Below, one piece after another: positions 53,189 through 61,281 of a DNA stretch of 64,000 nucleotides (the first letter of the stretch is position 1; each line of letters starts with the position of its first letter). This DNA is from Pseudomonas kielensis (lineage in GTDB: Bacteria > Pseudomonadota > Gammaproteobacteria > Pseudomonadales > Pseudomonadaceae): positions 1 through 64,000 of the forward strand of contig NZ_JACMYG010000024.1 in NCBI RefSeq assembly GCF_014236655.1, read 5' to 3'. Both the position numbers and the translations under genes were made by a program. Under the pieces are notes generated by a model that did no database searches, was not told where the DNA came from, and saw only the letters and a list, made by a program, of their open reading frames with translations.

Positions 53189-54487
53189 ATGACTCATCGT
53201 ATTGTCATCGTTGGCGGCGGCGCCGGCGGTCTGGAGTTGGCTACCCGTCTGGGTAAGACTCTGGGCAAGCGTGGCACGGCCAGTGTGATGCTGGTCGACG
53301 CCAACCTGACCCACATCTGGAAACCGCTGCTGCATGAAGTGGCCGCCGGTTCGCTGAACTCTTCCGAAGACGAACTCAACTATGTCGCCCAGGCCAAATG
53401 GAACCACTTCGAGTTCCAGCTGGGGCGCATGAGCGGGCTCGATCGCGCGCAGAAGAAAATCCAACTGGCCGCCACCTACGACGAAGCCGGCCTGGAGCTG
53501 GTACCGGCTCGTGAAGTGGCCTACGACTCGCTGGTCATCTCGGTGGGCAGCACCACCAACGACTTCGGCACCCTGGGCGCGGCCCAGCACTGCCTGTTCC
53601 TCGACACCCGCAAACAGGCTGAGCGTTTCCACCAGCAACTGCTCAACCATTACCTGCGCGCCCATGCCGGGCAGACCGATAAGGTCGAGCAAATCAGCGT
53701 GGCCATCGTCGGCGCTGGCGCCACCGGTGTCGAACTGGCCGCCGAACTGCACAACGCGGCCCATGAACTGGCCGCCTACGGCCTGGACCGGATCAAGCCG
53801 GAAAACATGCACATCACCCTGATCGAGGCTGGCCCCCGGGTACTGCCGGCCCTACCGGAACGGATCGGCGGGCCTGTGCATAAAACCCTGGAGAAACTGG
53901 GGGTCAATGTCATGACCAACGCGGCGGTCAGCGAAGTGACGGCCGACAGCCTGATCACCGCCGATGGCAATGTGATCAAGGCCAGCTTGAAAGTCTGGGC
54001 GGCCGGGATCCGCGCACCGGGTTTCCTCAAGGATATCGACGGCCTGGAAACCAACCGCATCAACCAGCTGCAGGTATTGCCGACCCTGCAGACCACCCGC
54101 GACGAAAACATCTTCGCCTTCGGCGATTGCGCCGCCTGCCCACAGCCCGGAAGTGATCGCAATGTGCCGCCGCGCGCCCAGGCGGCGCACCAGCAGGCCT
54201 CGCTACTGGCCAAATCGTTGAAACTGCGGATCGAAGGCAAACCACTGCCGTCCTACAAGTACACCGATTACGGCTCGCTGATCTCGCTGTCGCGGTTTTC
54301 GGCTGTGGGTAACTTGATGGGTAACCTGACTGGCAGCGTGATGCTGGAGGGCTGGCTGGCGCGGATGTTCTACGTGTCGCTGTACCGCATGCACCAGGTG
54401 GCGTTGTACGGGCCGTTTCGCACGGCGATGCTGATGCTGGGCAGCAAGATTGGACGCGGCACCGAGCCACGCCTGAAACTTCACTGA
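53189..54487 (+). CDS. ndh: Type II NADH dehydrogenase (NDH-2)
   Basis: The 432-residue flavoprotein oxidises NADH and reduces ubiquinone at the inner face of the membrane without pumping protons. The FAD-binding motif is IVIVGGGAGGLELATRLG (residues 4-21), the NAD-binding motif is VAIVGAGATGVELAAEL near residue 172, and IFAFGDCAACP carries the second FAD contact. The C-terminal hydrophobic region near residues 385-415 (MLEGWLARMFYVSLYRMHQ) fits membrane attachment. The start is ATG 53189. Confidence 0.94.
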   Translation: MTHRIVIVGGGAGGLELATRLGKTLGKRGTASVMLVDANLTHIWKPLLHEVAAGSLNSSEDELNYVAQAKWNHFEFQLGRMSGLDRAQKKIQLAATYDEAGLELVPAREVAYDSLVISVGSTTNDFGTLGAAQHCLFLDTRKQAERFHQQLLNHYLRAHAGQTDKVEQISVAIVGAGATGVELAAELHNAAHELAAYGLDRIKPENMHITLIEAGPRVLPALPERIGGPVHKTLEKLGVNVMTNAAVSEVTADSLITADGNVIKASLKVWAAGIRAPGFLKDIDGLETNRINQLQVLPTLQTTRDENIFAFGDCAACPQPGSDRNVPPRAQAAHQQASLLAKSLKLRIEGKPLPSYKYTDYGSLISLSRFSAVGNLMGNLTGSVMLEGWLARMFYVSLYRMHQVALYGPFRTAMLMLGSKIGRGTEPRLKLH

Positions 54488-54496
54488 TGTAACACC

Positions 54497-54523
54497 TGTG
54501 GGAGCGAGCGGCTCGCTCCCACA
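54497..54523. repeat. REP-like hairpin after ndh
   Basis: TGTGGGAGCGAG pairs with CTCGCTCCCACA around a three-base loop. It is a single REP-type unit located nine bases after ndh and probably acts as its transcript end. Confidence 0.75.
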
Positions 54524-54550
54524 TTGGTTTTGCAGTGCTTGAATTTTCAA

Positions 54551-54590
54551 CAGACAAAAAAAATCCCCGTATCTTTCGATACGAGGATTT
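54551..54590 (-). terminator. Terminator of the tRNA operon
   Basis: On the minus strand AAATCCTCGTATC, loop GAAA, GATACGGGGATTT, followed by TTTTT. It lies just beyond the last tRNA gene. Confidence 0.9.
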
Positions 54591-54596
54591 TTAATA

Positions 54597-54673
54597 TGGT
54601 CGGGGTAAGGGGATTCGAACTCCTGACATCCTGCTCCCAAAGCAGGCGCGCTACCGGACTGCGCTATACCCCG
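54597..54673 (-). tRNA. tRNA-Pro (anticodon TGG), copy 2
   Basis: A 77-base cloverleaf with encoded CCA: acceptor CGGGGTA pairs with TACCCCG, anticodon stem CCTGC/GCAGG with loop TTTGGGA, T-loop TTCGAAT. It appears identical to the copy at 54851-54927. Confidence 0.95.
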
Positions 54674-54769
54674 GTAAAAAAAAGGCGACCTTTACAAGTC
54701 GCCTTCTTCGATCAGCGCTTTTGGCCTCTGATCTTAAGATTCGATTCCAGCGTTAACTGGTTTCAAAAA

Positions 54770-54845
54770 TGGTGGGTCGTGTGGGATTCGAACCTACGAC
54801 CAATTGGTTAAAAGCCAACTGCTCTACCAACTGAGCTAACGACCC
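54770..54845 (-). tRNA. tRNA-Lys (anticodon TTT)
   Basis: A 76-base cloverleaf with encoded CCA: acceptor GGGTCGT/ACGACCC, anticodon loop CTTTTAA with TTT, T-loop TTCGAAT. It lies between the two tRNA-Pro copies on one transcript. Confidence 0.95.
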
Positions 54846-54850
54846 AAAAA

Positions 54851-54927
54851 TGGTCGGGGTAAGGGGATTCGAACTCCTGACATCCTGCTCCCAAAGCAGG
54901 CGCGCTACCGGACTGCGCTATACCCCG
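54851..54927 (-). tRNA. tRNA-Pro (anticodon TGG), copy 1
   Basis: A 77-base cloverleaf with encoded CCA, reading as the same sequence as the copy at 54597-54673. It is five bases from tRNA-Lys. Confidence 0.95.
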
Positions 54928-54936
54928 GTTTGAAAT

Positions 54937-55012
54937 TGGCTCCGTGACCAGGACTCGAACCTGGGACCCAATGATTAACAGTCATTTGCTCTACCGACTG
55001 AGCTATCACGGA
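54937..55012 (-). tRNA. tRNA-Asn (anticodon GTT)
   Basis: A 76-base cloverleaf with encoded CCA: acceptor TCCGTGA/TCACGGA with G discriminator, anticodon loop CTGTTAA with GTT, T-loop TTCGAGT. It is first in the operon. Confidence 0.95.
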
Positions 55013-55100
55013 ACTACACATTTCAATCACAACATTTGAAGCTTTACTGCGTTCTCTTCGACCCGTTCGCATCGCTGCGTTCGTGTGTCTGAGGCGCGCT

Positions 55101-55128
55101 ATTCTACAACCTTAAACACCTCTGTCAA
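55101..55128 (-). promoter_or_regulatory. Promoter of the tRNA operon with GC-rich discriminator
   Basis: On the minus strand TTGACA (55128-55123), 16-base spacer, TAGAAT (55106-55101), followed by an AGCGCGCC discriminator. A perfect -35, sub-optimal spacing and GC-rich discriminator are features of stringently controlled stable-RNA promoters. Confidence 0.82.
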
Positions 55129-55259
55129 CCCCCTAAATTGCTTTCAAGACAATGATTTGCAACTTATTTCAGATTTCTACTTGGGGAGTGGAAACCCTTG
55201 GAGCGACTTACTGCGGGGCGCACTTTACAAGCCTTTTCCTTACAGTTCAACACCCTGTG

Positions 55260-55287
55260 AAAAAAAAGGCCCCGCAATGCGAGGCCT
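55260..55287 (-). terminator. Intrinsic terminator of clpB
   Basis: AGGCCCCGC pairs with GCGAGGCCT (55267-55287, one mismatch) around AAT; the minus-strand tail is a run of Us. It lies 25 bases past clpB. Confidence 0.88.
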
Positions 55288-55311
55288 TTGCTCTTTTGCA
55301 GCAATCACGCC

Positions 55312-57876
55312 TTAGTTGAAGACGATTTCGTCGTTCACCACGGTGGCCGTTACGCTGGTGCCTGGCAGGAAGCTGCCCGACAGAATCAGCTGGGCCAACG
55401 GGTTTTCGATCCAGCGCTGGATCGCTCGTTTGAGCGGCCGTGCGCCATAGACCGGGTCGTAACCCACCGCGATCAACTTATCCAACGCTTCGCTGCTCAG
55501 TTCCAGCGTCAGCTCACGCTCAGCCAGACGGCTGCGCAGACGGCCCAACTGGATTTCAGTGATGCCGGCAATCTGATCACGGGCCAGGGGCTCGAAGATC
55601 ACCACTTCGTCGATCCGGTTGATGAACTCCGGACGGAAGTGTGTCGACACCGCATCCATCACCGCGGCACGTTGCGCCTCACGATCACCCACCAGTTCCT
55701 GGATCTGTACCGACCCCAGGTTGGACGTCATGACGATCACCGTATTACGGAAATCCACGGTGCGTCCGTGACTGTCGGTCAGGCGACCGTCTTCCAGCAC
55801 TTGTAGCAATACGTTGAACACATCCGGGTGGGCCTTCTCGACCTCGTCCAGGAGGATCACCGAGTACGGCTTGCGACGTACCGCTTCGGTCAGGTAACCG
55901 CCCTCCTCGTAGCCCACATAGCCTGGTGGTGCCCCGATCAGCCGCGCCACGGAATGTTTCTCCATGAACTCGGACATATCGATGCGCACCATCGACTCTT
56001 CCGTATCAAACAAGAACTCGGCCAGGGCCTTGCACAGCTCGGTCTTGCCCACGCCAGTCGGGCCGAGGAACATGAACGAACCGCTTGGGCGGTTGGGGTC
56101 GGACAACCCGGCGCGGGAACGCCGCACGGCGTTGGCCACCGCCACCACGGCCTCGTTCTGGCCGATCACACGTTGGTGCAACAGGCTTTCCATCTTCATC
56201 AGCTTGTCGCGCTCACCCTCGAGCATTTTCGACACCGGGATGCCGGTCCATTTCGATACGACTTCGGCAATCTCTTCTTCAGTTACCTTGCTGCGCAGCA
56301 ACTGGTTTTCGCTCTTGCCATGCTGGTCGACCATTTGCAGGCTGCGCTCCAGGTCCGGGATCACCCCGTACTGCAACTCGGCCATGCGATTCAGGTCACC
56401 TTTGCGGCGGGCAGTTTCCAGCTCCTGGCGCGACTGCTCGATTTTCTGCTGGATCTGCGCAGAACCCTGCACTTCCGCTTTCTCCGAGGTCCAGATTTCT
56501 TCCAGGTCGGAATACTCGCGCTCTAGCCGGACAATCTCTTCCTGGAGTTTTTCCAGGCGCTTGATCGCCGCTTCATCATCTTCTTTCTTCAGGGCCTGGG
56601 ATTCGACCTTGAGTTGAATCAGGCGCCGCTCCAGGCGATCCAGCACTTCGGGCTTGGAGTCGATTTCCATGCGAATGCGGCTGGCCGCTTCGTCAATCAG
56701 GTCGATGGCCTTGTCCGGCAACTGCCGGTCAGTGATGTAGCGATGGCTCAACTTGGCCGCCGCAATGATCGCACCGTCCGTGATCGCCACCTTGTGGTGA
56801 ACCTCGTAGCGCTCTTTCAGGCCACGCAGGATAGCGATGGTGTCTTCCTCGCTCGGCTCATCCACCAGCACTTTCTGGAAGCGTCGTTCGAGGGCCGCGT
56901 CCTTCTCTATATATTGGCGGTACTCGTTGAGCGTGGTCGCGCCGACGCAGTGCAACTCACCCCGAGCCAGGGCCGGCTTGAGCATGTTACCGGCATCCAT
57001 CGAGCCTTCGCCTTTACCGGCACCGACCATGGTGTGCAGTTCGTCGATGAACAGAATGATCTGCCCTTCCTGCTTCGACAGTTCGTTGAGCAGGCCTTTG
57101 AGGCGCTCTTCAAACTCGCCACGGTACTTGGCACCGGCAATCAGCGCGCCCATATCCAGGGACAGCAGGCGCTTGCCACGCAGGCCGTCCGGCACTTCAC
57201 CATTGATGATGCGCTGGGCCAGGCCTTCGGCGATCGCGGTTTTACCCACACCTGGCTCACCGATCAGCACCGGGTTGTTTTTGGTCCGGCGCTGCAGGAC
57301 CTGGATGGTCCGGCGAATTTCGTCGTCACGGCCGATCACCGGGTCGAGCTTGCCTTCTTCGGCGCGCTTGGTCAGGTCGACCGTGTACTTATCCAGCGCC
57401 TGGCGCGACTCCTCGGCATTCGGGTCGTTCACCGCTTCACCGCCACGCAGGTTGGTGATCGCGTTCTCCAGGGCTTTCTTGCTCACGCCCTGGCCGAGCA
57501 GCAACTTGCCGAGCTTGCTGTTCTCGTCCATGGCGGCGAGCAGCACAAGCTCGCTGGAGATGAACTGGTCACCTTTCTGCTGGGCCAGGCGATCGGCCTG
57601 GTTGAGCAGGCGTGCGAGGTCCTGCGACATGTTCACGTCGCCCGTCGGATTCTGGATTTTTGGCAATTGGTCGAGCTCTTTGCTCAACGCGCTGCGCAGG
57701 CTGTTGACGTCGAAGCCCACTTGCATCAGCAGCGGCTTGATTGAGCCACCTTGCTGTTCAAGCAGTGCTTGCATCAGGTGCGCAGGCTCGATGCCCGGAT
57801 GATCGAGGCCAACGGCCAGGGATTGGGCATCGGATAAGGCTAACTGCAATTTGCTGGTTAAACGGTCTATACGCAT
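55312..57876 (-). CDS. clpB: ClpB disaggregase
   Basis: The 854-residue Hsp100 chaperone works with DnaKJ-GrpE to pull proteins from aggregates. It has the N-domain (residues 1-150), AAA-1 with Walker A GEPGVGKTAIAEG, the coiled-coil middle domain (about 405-525, with LERRLIQLKVESQALKKEDD), and AAA-2 with Walker A GPTGVGKTELCK and sensor RRPFDP-like C-terminus. Ribosome-binding site AAGGAAGG precedes ATG 57876. A sigma-32-type promoter lies 73 bases upstream. It follows rluD-pgeF on the same strand. Confidence 0.97.
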   Translation of the reverse strand: MRIDRLTSKLQLALSDAQSLAVGLDHPGIEPAHLMQALLEQQGGSIKPLLMQVGFDVNSLRSALSKELDQLPKIQNPTGDVNMSQDLARLLNQADRLAQQKGDQFISSELVLLAAMDENSKLGKLLLGQGVSKKALENAITNLRGGEAVNDPNAEESRQALDKYTVDLTKRAEEGKLDPVIGRDDEIRRTIQVLQRRTKNNPVLIGEPGVGKTAIAEGLAQRIINGEVPDGLRGKRLLSLDMGALIAGAKYRGEFEERLKGLLNELSKQEGQIILFIDELHTMVGAGKGEGSMDAGNMLKPALARGELHCVGATTLNEYRQYIEKDAALERRFQKVLVDEPSEEDTIAILRGLKERYEVHHKVAITDGAIIAAAKLSHRYITDRQLPDKAIDLIDEAASRIRMEIDSKPEVLDRLERRLIQLKVESQALKKEDDEAAIKRLEKLQEEIVRLEREYSDLEEIWTSEKAEVQGSAQIQQKIEQSRQELETARRKGDLNRMAELQYGVIPDLERSLQMVDQHGKSENQLLRSKVTEEEIAEVVSKWTGIPVSKMLEGERDKLMKMESLLHQRVIGQNEAVVAVANAVRRSRAGLSDPNRPSGSFMFLGPTGVGKTELCKALAEFLFDTEESMVRIDMSEFMEKHSVARLIGAPPGYVGYEEGGYLTEAVRRKPYSVILLDEVEKAHPDVFNVLLQVLEDGRLTDSHGRTVDFRNTVIVMTSNLGSVQIQELVGDREAQRAAVMDAVSTHFRPEFINRIDEVVIFEPLARDQIAGITEIQLGRLRSRLAERELTLELSSEALDKLIAVGYDPVYGARPLKRAIQRWIENPLAQLILSGSFLPGTSVTATVVNDEIVFN

Positions 57877-57948
57877 TGGTCACCTTCCTTTTGAGCAGGC
57901 CGGAGCGATGGACACACCTAAATAGAGAAACCTGCCAGATACCCCACT

Positions 57949-57976
57949 AGATGCGGTCGATTCTGGAAGATTCAAG
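57949..57976 (-). promoter_or_regulatory. Sigma-32 heat-shock promoter of clpB
   Basis: On the minus strand CTTGAA (57976-57971), 14-base spacer, CCGCATCT (57956-57949). Consensus is CTTGAA with CCCCATNT, so one mismatch. Confidence 0.8.
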
Positions 57977-58006
57977 CGTCGTGCAGTTGATGCAGATCAG
58001 GAAAGT

Positions 58007-58732
58007 CTAGCGCTCGAGCCAGATCAGGGAGGCAAACCGGCCGGTGCGTGGCGCACGGCGGTAGGAAAAGAAGCGTGGATCGGTCACGGTACACCAGCCG
58101 CCACCGTACACGGCGCTGACGCCGCGGGCTTTGAGGCGCAAGCGCGCCAGCAGGTAGATGTCGGCCAGGTACTTGCCGGCATTGTGGCTGGGCACAAACG
58201 CCTGATGTGTTTCTGCAAGTTGCGCGATGAATACGTCGCGAACTTCCGGGCCGACTTCAAAGGCTTGGGGGCCAATGGCCGGGCCGAGCCAGACCAGCAC
58301 TTGCGCCGGATCCACGGCCAGGCTGTCGAGCGTGGCCTCCAGCACGCCTGCGGCCAACCCGCGCCAACCGGCGTGAGCCGCCGCAACCCGGCTCCCGGCA
58401 CGGTCGCAGAACAACACAGGCAGGCAATCGGCCGTCATCACCGTGCAGGCAATACCGGGCGTGGCTGTCCAACTGGCGTCCGCGGTCGCGACCTGGGCCG
58501 GGTCAGCGTGAGCCACGGCAACGCCGTGCACCTGCTGTAACCAGGCTGGCTGTATCGCAAAGTGATCCGTCAGGCGCCGGCGATTCTCGGCCACCGCCAT
58601 AGGACTGTCATCGACATGATCGCCCAGGTTGAGGCTGTCGAACGGCGCCAGGCTGACGCCGCCCGCACGGGTGGTGACGCAGGCTTTGACTCCGGCCGGC
58701 GCGGGCCAGTCGGGAATCAGCCAGTCACTCAT
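58007..58732 (-). CDS. pgeF: Peptidoglycan editing factor PgeF (YfiH)
   Basis: The 241-residue protein has the YfiH/multicopper-polyphenol-oxidase-like fold. The metal and active-site residues are visible in QVHGVAVAH, DCLPVLFCD (Asp-Cys) and AAHAGWRGLAAGV (His). In E. coli it removes L-Ser misincorporated into peptidoglycan precursors. It overlaps rluD by four bases, a conserved pairing. Its stop is followed by the clpB promoter region. Confidence 0.92.
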   Translation of the reverse strand: MSDWLIPDWPAPAGVKACVTTRAGGVSLAPFDSLNLGDHVDDSPMAVAENRRRLTDHFAIQPAWLQQVHGVAVAHADPAQVATADASWTATPGIACTVMTADCLPVLFCDRAGSRVAAAHAGWRGLAAGVLEATLDSLAVDPAQVLVWLGPAIGPQAFEVGPEVRDVFIAQLAETHQAFVPSHNAGKYLADIYLLARLRLKARGVSAVYGGGWCTVTDPRFFSYRRAPRTGRFASLIWLER

Positions 58733-59691
58733 CCGATGAACGCCTCACGGTCCTGCTTGAGCAGCGTCAGCAACCAGACGAAATCTTCCGGAAGAGGCGA
58801 CTCCCAGCTCATGCGCTTGCCGGTGGTCGGGTGATCCAGTTCCAGGAAACGCGCATGCAGCGCCTGACGCGGGAAGTGTTTCAGCGACTCGACCATGGTC
58901 ACACTGGCTGCCGGCGGGATACGGAAGCGACCGCCGTAGGCAGGGTCTCCGACCAACGGGAAGTTGATGTGGGCCATGTGCACGCGAATCTGGTGGGTTC
59001 GACCGGTTTCCAGCTTGACCCGCACGTGGGTGTGGGAGCGGAAACGCTCGAGCACGCGGTAGTGGCTGACCGCCTGCTTGCCGCCCTCCATCACCGCCAT
59101 GCGCTGGCGCTGCTGGCCGTGACGACCGATCGGCGCGTTGATCTTGCCGCCGGCGGTGACCACACCAATAACGATGCACTCGTAGATCCGGCTGACACTG
59201 CGGCTCTGCAACTGTGTAACCAGTTGCGTCTGCGCTTGAATGGTCTTGGCCACCACCATCAAACCGGTGGTGTCCTTGTCCAGACGGTGCACGATACCGG
59301 CGCGCGGAACATTGATGATGTCCGGCACGTGGTGCAGCAAGGCGTTGAGCAATGTACCGTCGGCGTGACCGGCGGCAGGATGCACCACCAGCCCGGCAGG
59401 TTTGTTGATCACCAGGATGTCGTCATCTTCATAGACGATGTCCAGGGCGATGTCTTGAGCGATCCATTCGCCCTGAGCTTCCTGCTCGGCGGTCAACTCA
59501 AGGATGGCGCCACCATGGACAATGTCTCGCGGGCGGATAACCGCCCCATCCACAGTCAGGCGGCCGTCTTTGATCCAGGCGGAAAGGCGCGAGCGCGAGT
59601 GCTCAGCGAATAATTGTGCGGCGACTTGATCGAGGCGTTGGCCGCCCAATTCGGACGGCACCTCTGCGCGAAGTTCAATTTTATCGGACAT
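58729..59691 (-). CDS. rluD: 23S rRNA pseudouridine synthase RluD
   Basis: The 320-residue enzyme makes pseudouridines 1911, 1915 and 1917 in helix 69 of 23S rRNA. It has an N-terminal S4 domain (RLDQVAAQLFAEHSRSRLSAWIKDGRLTVDG, residues 19-50) and a catalytic domain with the active-site Asp in HRLDKDTTGLMVVAKT near residue 138, then GRTHQIRVHMAHINFPLVGD. Start ATG 59691 (MSDKIEL) is preferred over one seven codons upstream. It is divergent from bamD. Confidence 0.96.
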   Translation of the reverse strand: MSDKIELRAEVPSELGGQRLDQVAAQLFAEHSRSRLSAWIKDGRLTVDGAVIRPRDIVHGGAILELTAEQEAQGEWIAQDIALDIVYEDDDILVINKPAGLVVHPAAGHADGTLLNALLHHVPDIINVPRAGIVHRLDKDTTGLMVVAKTIQAQTQLVTQLQSRSVSRIYECIVIGVVTAGGKINAPIGRHGQQRQRMAVMEGGKQAVSHYRVLERFRSHTHVRVKLETGRTHQIRVHMAHINFPLVGDPAYGGRFRIPPAASVTMVESLKHFPRQALHARFLELDHPTTGKRMSWESPLPEDFVWLLTLLKQDREAFIG

Positions 59692-59842
59692 GCTCAGACT
59701 AGGCGTCGGCACAGCCTTTGGTTTCGGCTGCGCGCTTGTGGTTAAATACGGCGTCTTTTGCCCCGAGGCTTTTCAACGGGGCACTCATCATAACAGGACG
59801 GCCCCGCCCAAGACAGCGGCCGTCATAGGGACGCAAGCCGCC

Positions 59843-60859
59843 ATGCAAGTGAAACACCTGCTGCTGATCGCCATCCTCGCATTGACCGCTGCTTGCTCGT
59901 CGAAGGAAGTCGTAGACGAAAACCTCAGCGAAGTCGAGCTGTACCAGCAGGCTCAGACCGATCTGGACAACAACAGCTACACCGCGGCCACAGCCAAGCT
60001 GAAGGCCCTGGAGTCGCGTTATCCGTTCGGTCGCTATGCGGACCAGGCTCAACTCGAACTGATTTATGCGAACTACAAGAACGCCGAGCCCGAGGCTGCC
60101 AAGTCGGCTGCCGAGCGCTTCATCCGCCTGCATCCTCAGCACCCGAACGTCGACTACGCCTATTACCTCAAGGGCCTGACCTCGTTTGACCAGGACGTTG
60201 GACTGCTGGCGCGCTTCCTGCCGCTGGACATGACCAAGCGTGACCCAGGTGCGGCCCGCGACTCCTACAACGAATTCGCCCAGCTCACCAGCCGCTACCC
60301 CAACAGCCGCTACGCGCCGGACGCCAAGCAGCGCATGATCTACCTGCGCAACCTGCTGGCCTCCTACGAAATCCACGTTGCCGACTACTACCTGACCCGT
60401 CAGGCCTATGTCGCAGCGGCCAACCGTGGTCGTTACGTGGTGGAAAACTTCCAGGAAACACCGTCGGTCGGTGATGGCCTGGCCGTGATGGTCGAAGCCT
60501 ACCAGCGCCTGCACCTGGACGAGTTGGCCAACACCAGCCTGGAAACCCTGAAACTGAACTACCCGAATCACTCAAGCCTGGTGGACGGTCAGTTCGTGCC
60601 ACGGGTTGCCGAAGCCGACAACCGTTCGTGGGCCAGCAAAGCCACCCTGGGCCTGATCGAGTCCCGTCCGCCGCTGCCGCCGGGTGAAACCCGCGCCAAC
60701 CAGGACATCATGAAGCAGTACCAGGATGCCAAGGACTCCATCCCGGCCGAGCTCAAGCCACAAGACGGCGATGCTGTTGAAGAAGAGCAGCACGAAGCGG
60801 AAGGCAGCAACGACGACCGCTCCTGGTTCAGCTACATGACCTTCGGCGTGTTCGACTGA
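59843..60859 (+). CDS. bamD: BamD, outer-membrane assembly lipoprotein
   Basis: The 338-residue lipoprotein has the lipobox LTAAC (Cys18), then five TPR units (about residues 28-250: ELYQQAQTDLDNNSYTAATAKL, RYADQAQLELIYANYK, HPNVDYAYYLKGL and so on). It is essential in the BAM complex that folds outer-membrane proteins. The C-terminal tail (about 260-338) is longer and more acidic than in E. coli BamD (245 residues), which is usual in pseudomonads. A strong terminator follows. Confidence 0.96.
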   Translation: MQVKHLLLIAILALTAACSSKEVVDENLSEVELYQQAQTDLDNNSYTAATAKLKALESRYPFGRYADQAQLELIYANYKNAEPEAAKSAAERFIRLHPQHPNVDYAYYLKGLTSFDQDVGLLARFLPLDMTKRDPGAARDSYNEFAQLTSRYPNSRYAPDAKQRMIYLRNLLASYEIHVADYYLTRQAYVAAANRGRYVVENFQETPSVGDGLAVMVEAYQRLHLDELANTSLETLKLNYPNHSSLVDGQFVPRVAEADNRSWASKATLGLIESRPPLPPGETRANQDIMKQYQDAKDSIPAELKPQDGDAVEEEQHEAEGSNDDRSWFSYMTFGVFD

Positions 60860-60876
60860 TACCCGCCAGGTACACA

Positions 60877-60905
60877 AAAGGAGACTTTCGAGTCTCCTTT
60901 TTTAT
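60877..60905 (+). terminator. Intrinsic terminator of bamD
   Basis: AAAGGAGACT (60877-60886), tetraloop TTCG, AGTCTCCTTT (60891-60900), then Ts to 60903. Confidence 0.93.
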
Positions 60906-60983
60906 TTCCGGGTTTTATAGCGCTGTGCGCTGGATGAGACCTTGGCTAAACTGCCCAATCATCCTCCCAAAAAGCCACTGACC

Positions 60984-61220
60984 ATGCTTCGTTTACTGTT
61001 CTGGATTGCCCTGATTGCTGCTGCGGTATGGTTCTGGCGCAAATTCAAGCGTCCCGCCGACGCCTCCCGCCCTACCCCCAGCGAGCAAAATGCCCCACCC
61101 ATGGTCCGTTGCGCCCACTGCGGTGTCCACCTGCCCCGCGACCGCGCCCTGAGCCTGCAGCAACAGTGGTATTGCAGCCAGGGCCACCTTGAGCAAGGCC
61201 CAGGCTCGCAGGATCGTTAA
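60984..61220 (+). CDS. PP0621-family small membrane zinc-ribbon protein
   Basis: The 78-residue protein starts at ATG 60984 (MLRLLFWIALIAAAVWFW). It has one N-terminal membrane helix (residues 2-18), a linker, and a C-x2-C ... C-x2-H/C-type ribbon (VRCAHCGVHLPRDRAL then WYCSQGH) facing the cytoplasm. The family is known only by name. In pseudomonads it lies between bamD and pilS; here it is followed directly by a truncated pilR. Confidence 0.85.
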   Translation: MLRLLFWIALIAAAVWFWRKFKRPADASRPTPSEQNAPPMVRCAHCGVHLPRDRALSLQQQWYCSQGHLEQGPGSQDR

Positions 61221-61228
61221 AGCTTTAC

Positions 61229-61252
61229 CTGCCGCTACTCGAGTAGCGGCAG
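61229..61252. repeat. Perfect 24-base palindrome between the PP0621 gene and the pilR-like gene
   Basis: CTGCCGCTACTC is followed directly by its reverse complement GAGTAGCGGCAG, eight bases after the PP0621 stop codon. There is no U-tract, so it is not a classical terminator. It sits exactly at the point where pilS and the PilR receiver domain are missing. Confidence 0.75.
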
Positions 61253-61281
61253 CAAACGTTAGCCCACGGACGGACACGACG

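Noticed and set aside
55085..55315. 76-codon plus-strand frame between tRNA-Asn and clpB
   Set aside because: No ribosome-binding site, it runs through the tRNA promoter and the clpB terminator, and has no recognisable domain.
61189..61281. Start of the pilR-like gene at TTG 61189
   Set aside because: It would overlap the PP0621 gene and translate the 24-bp palindrome; the added 31 residues do not resemble a receiver domain. TTG 61282 is preferred but not proven.
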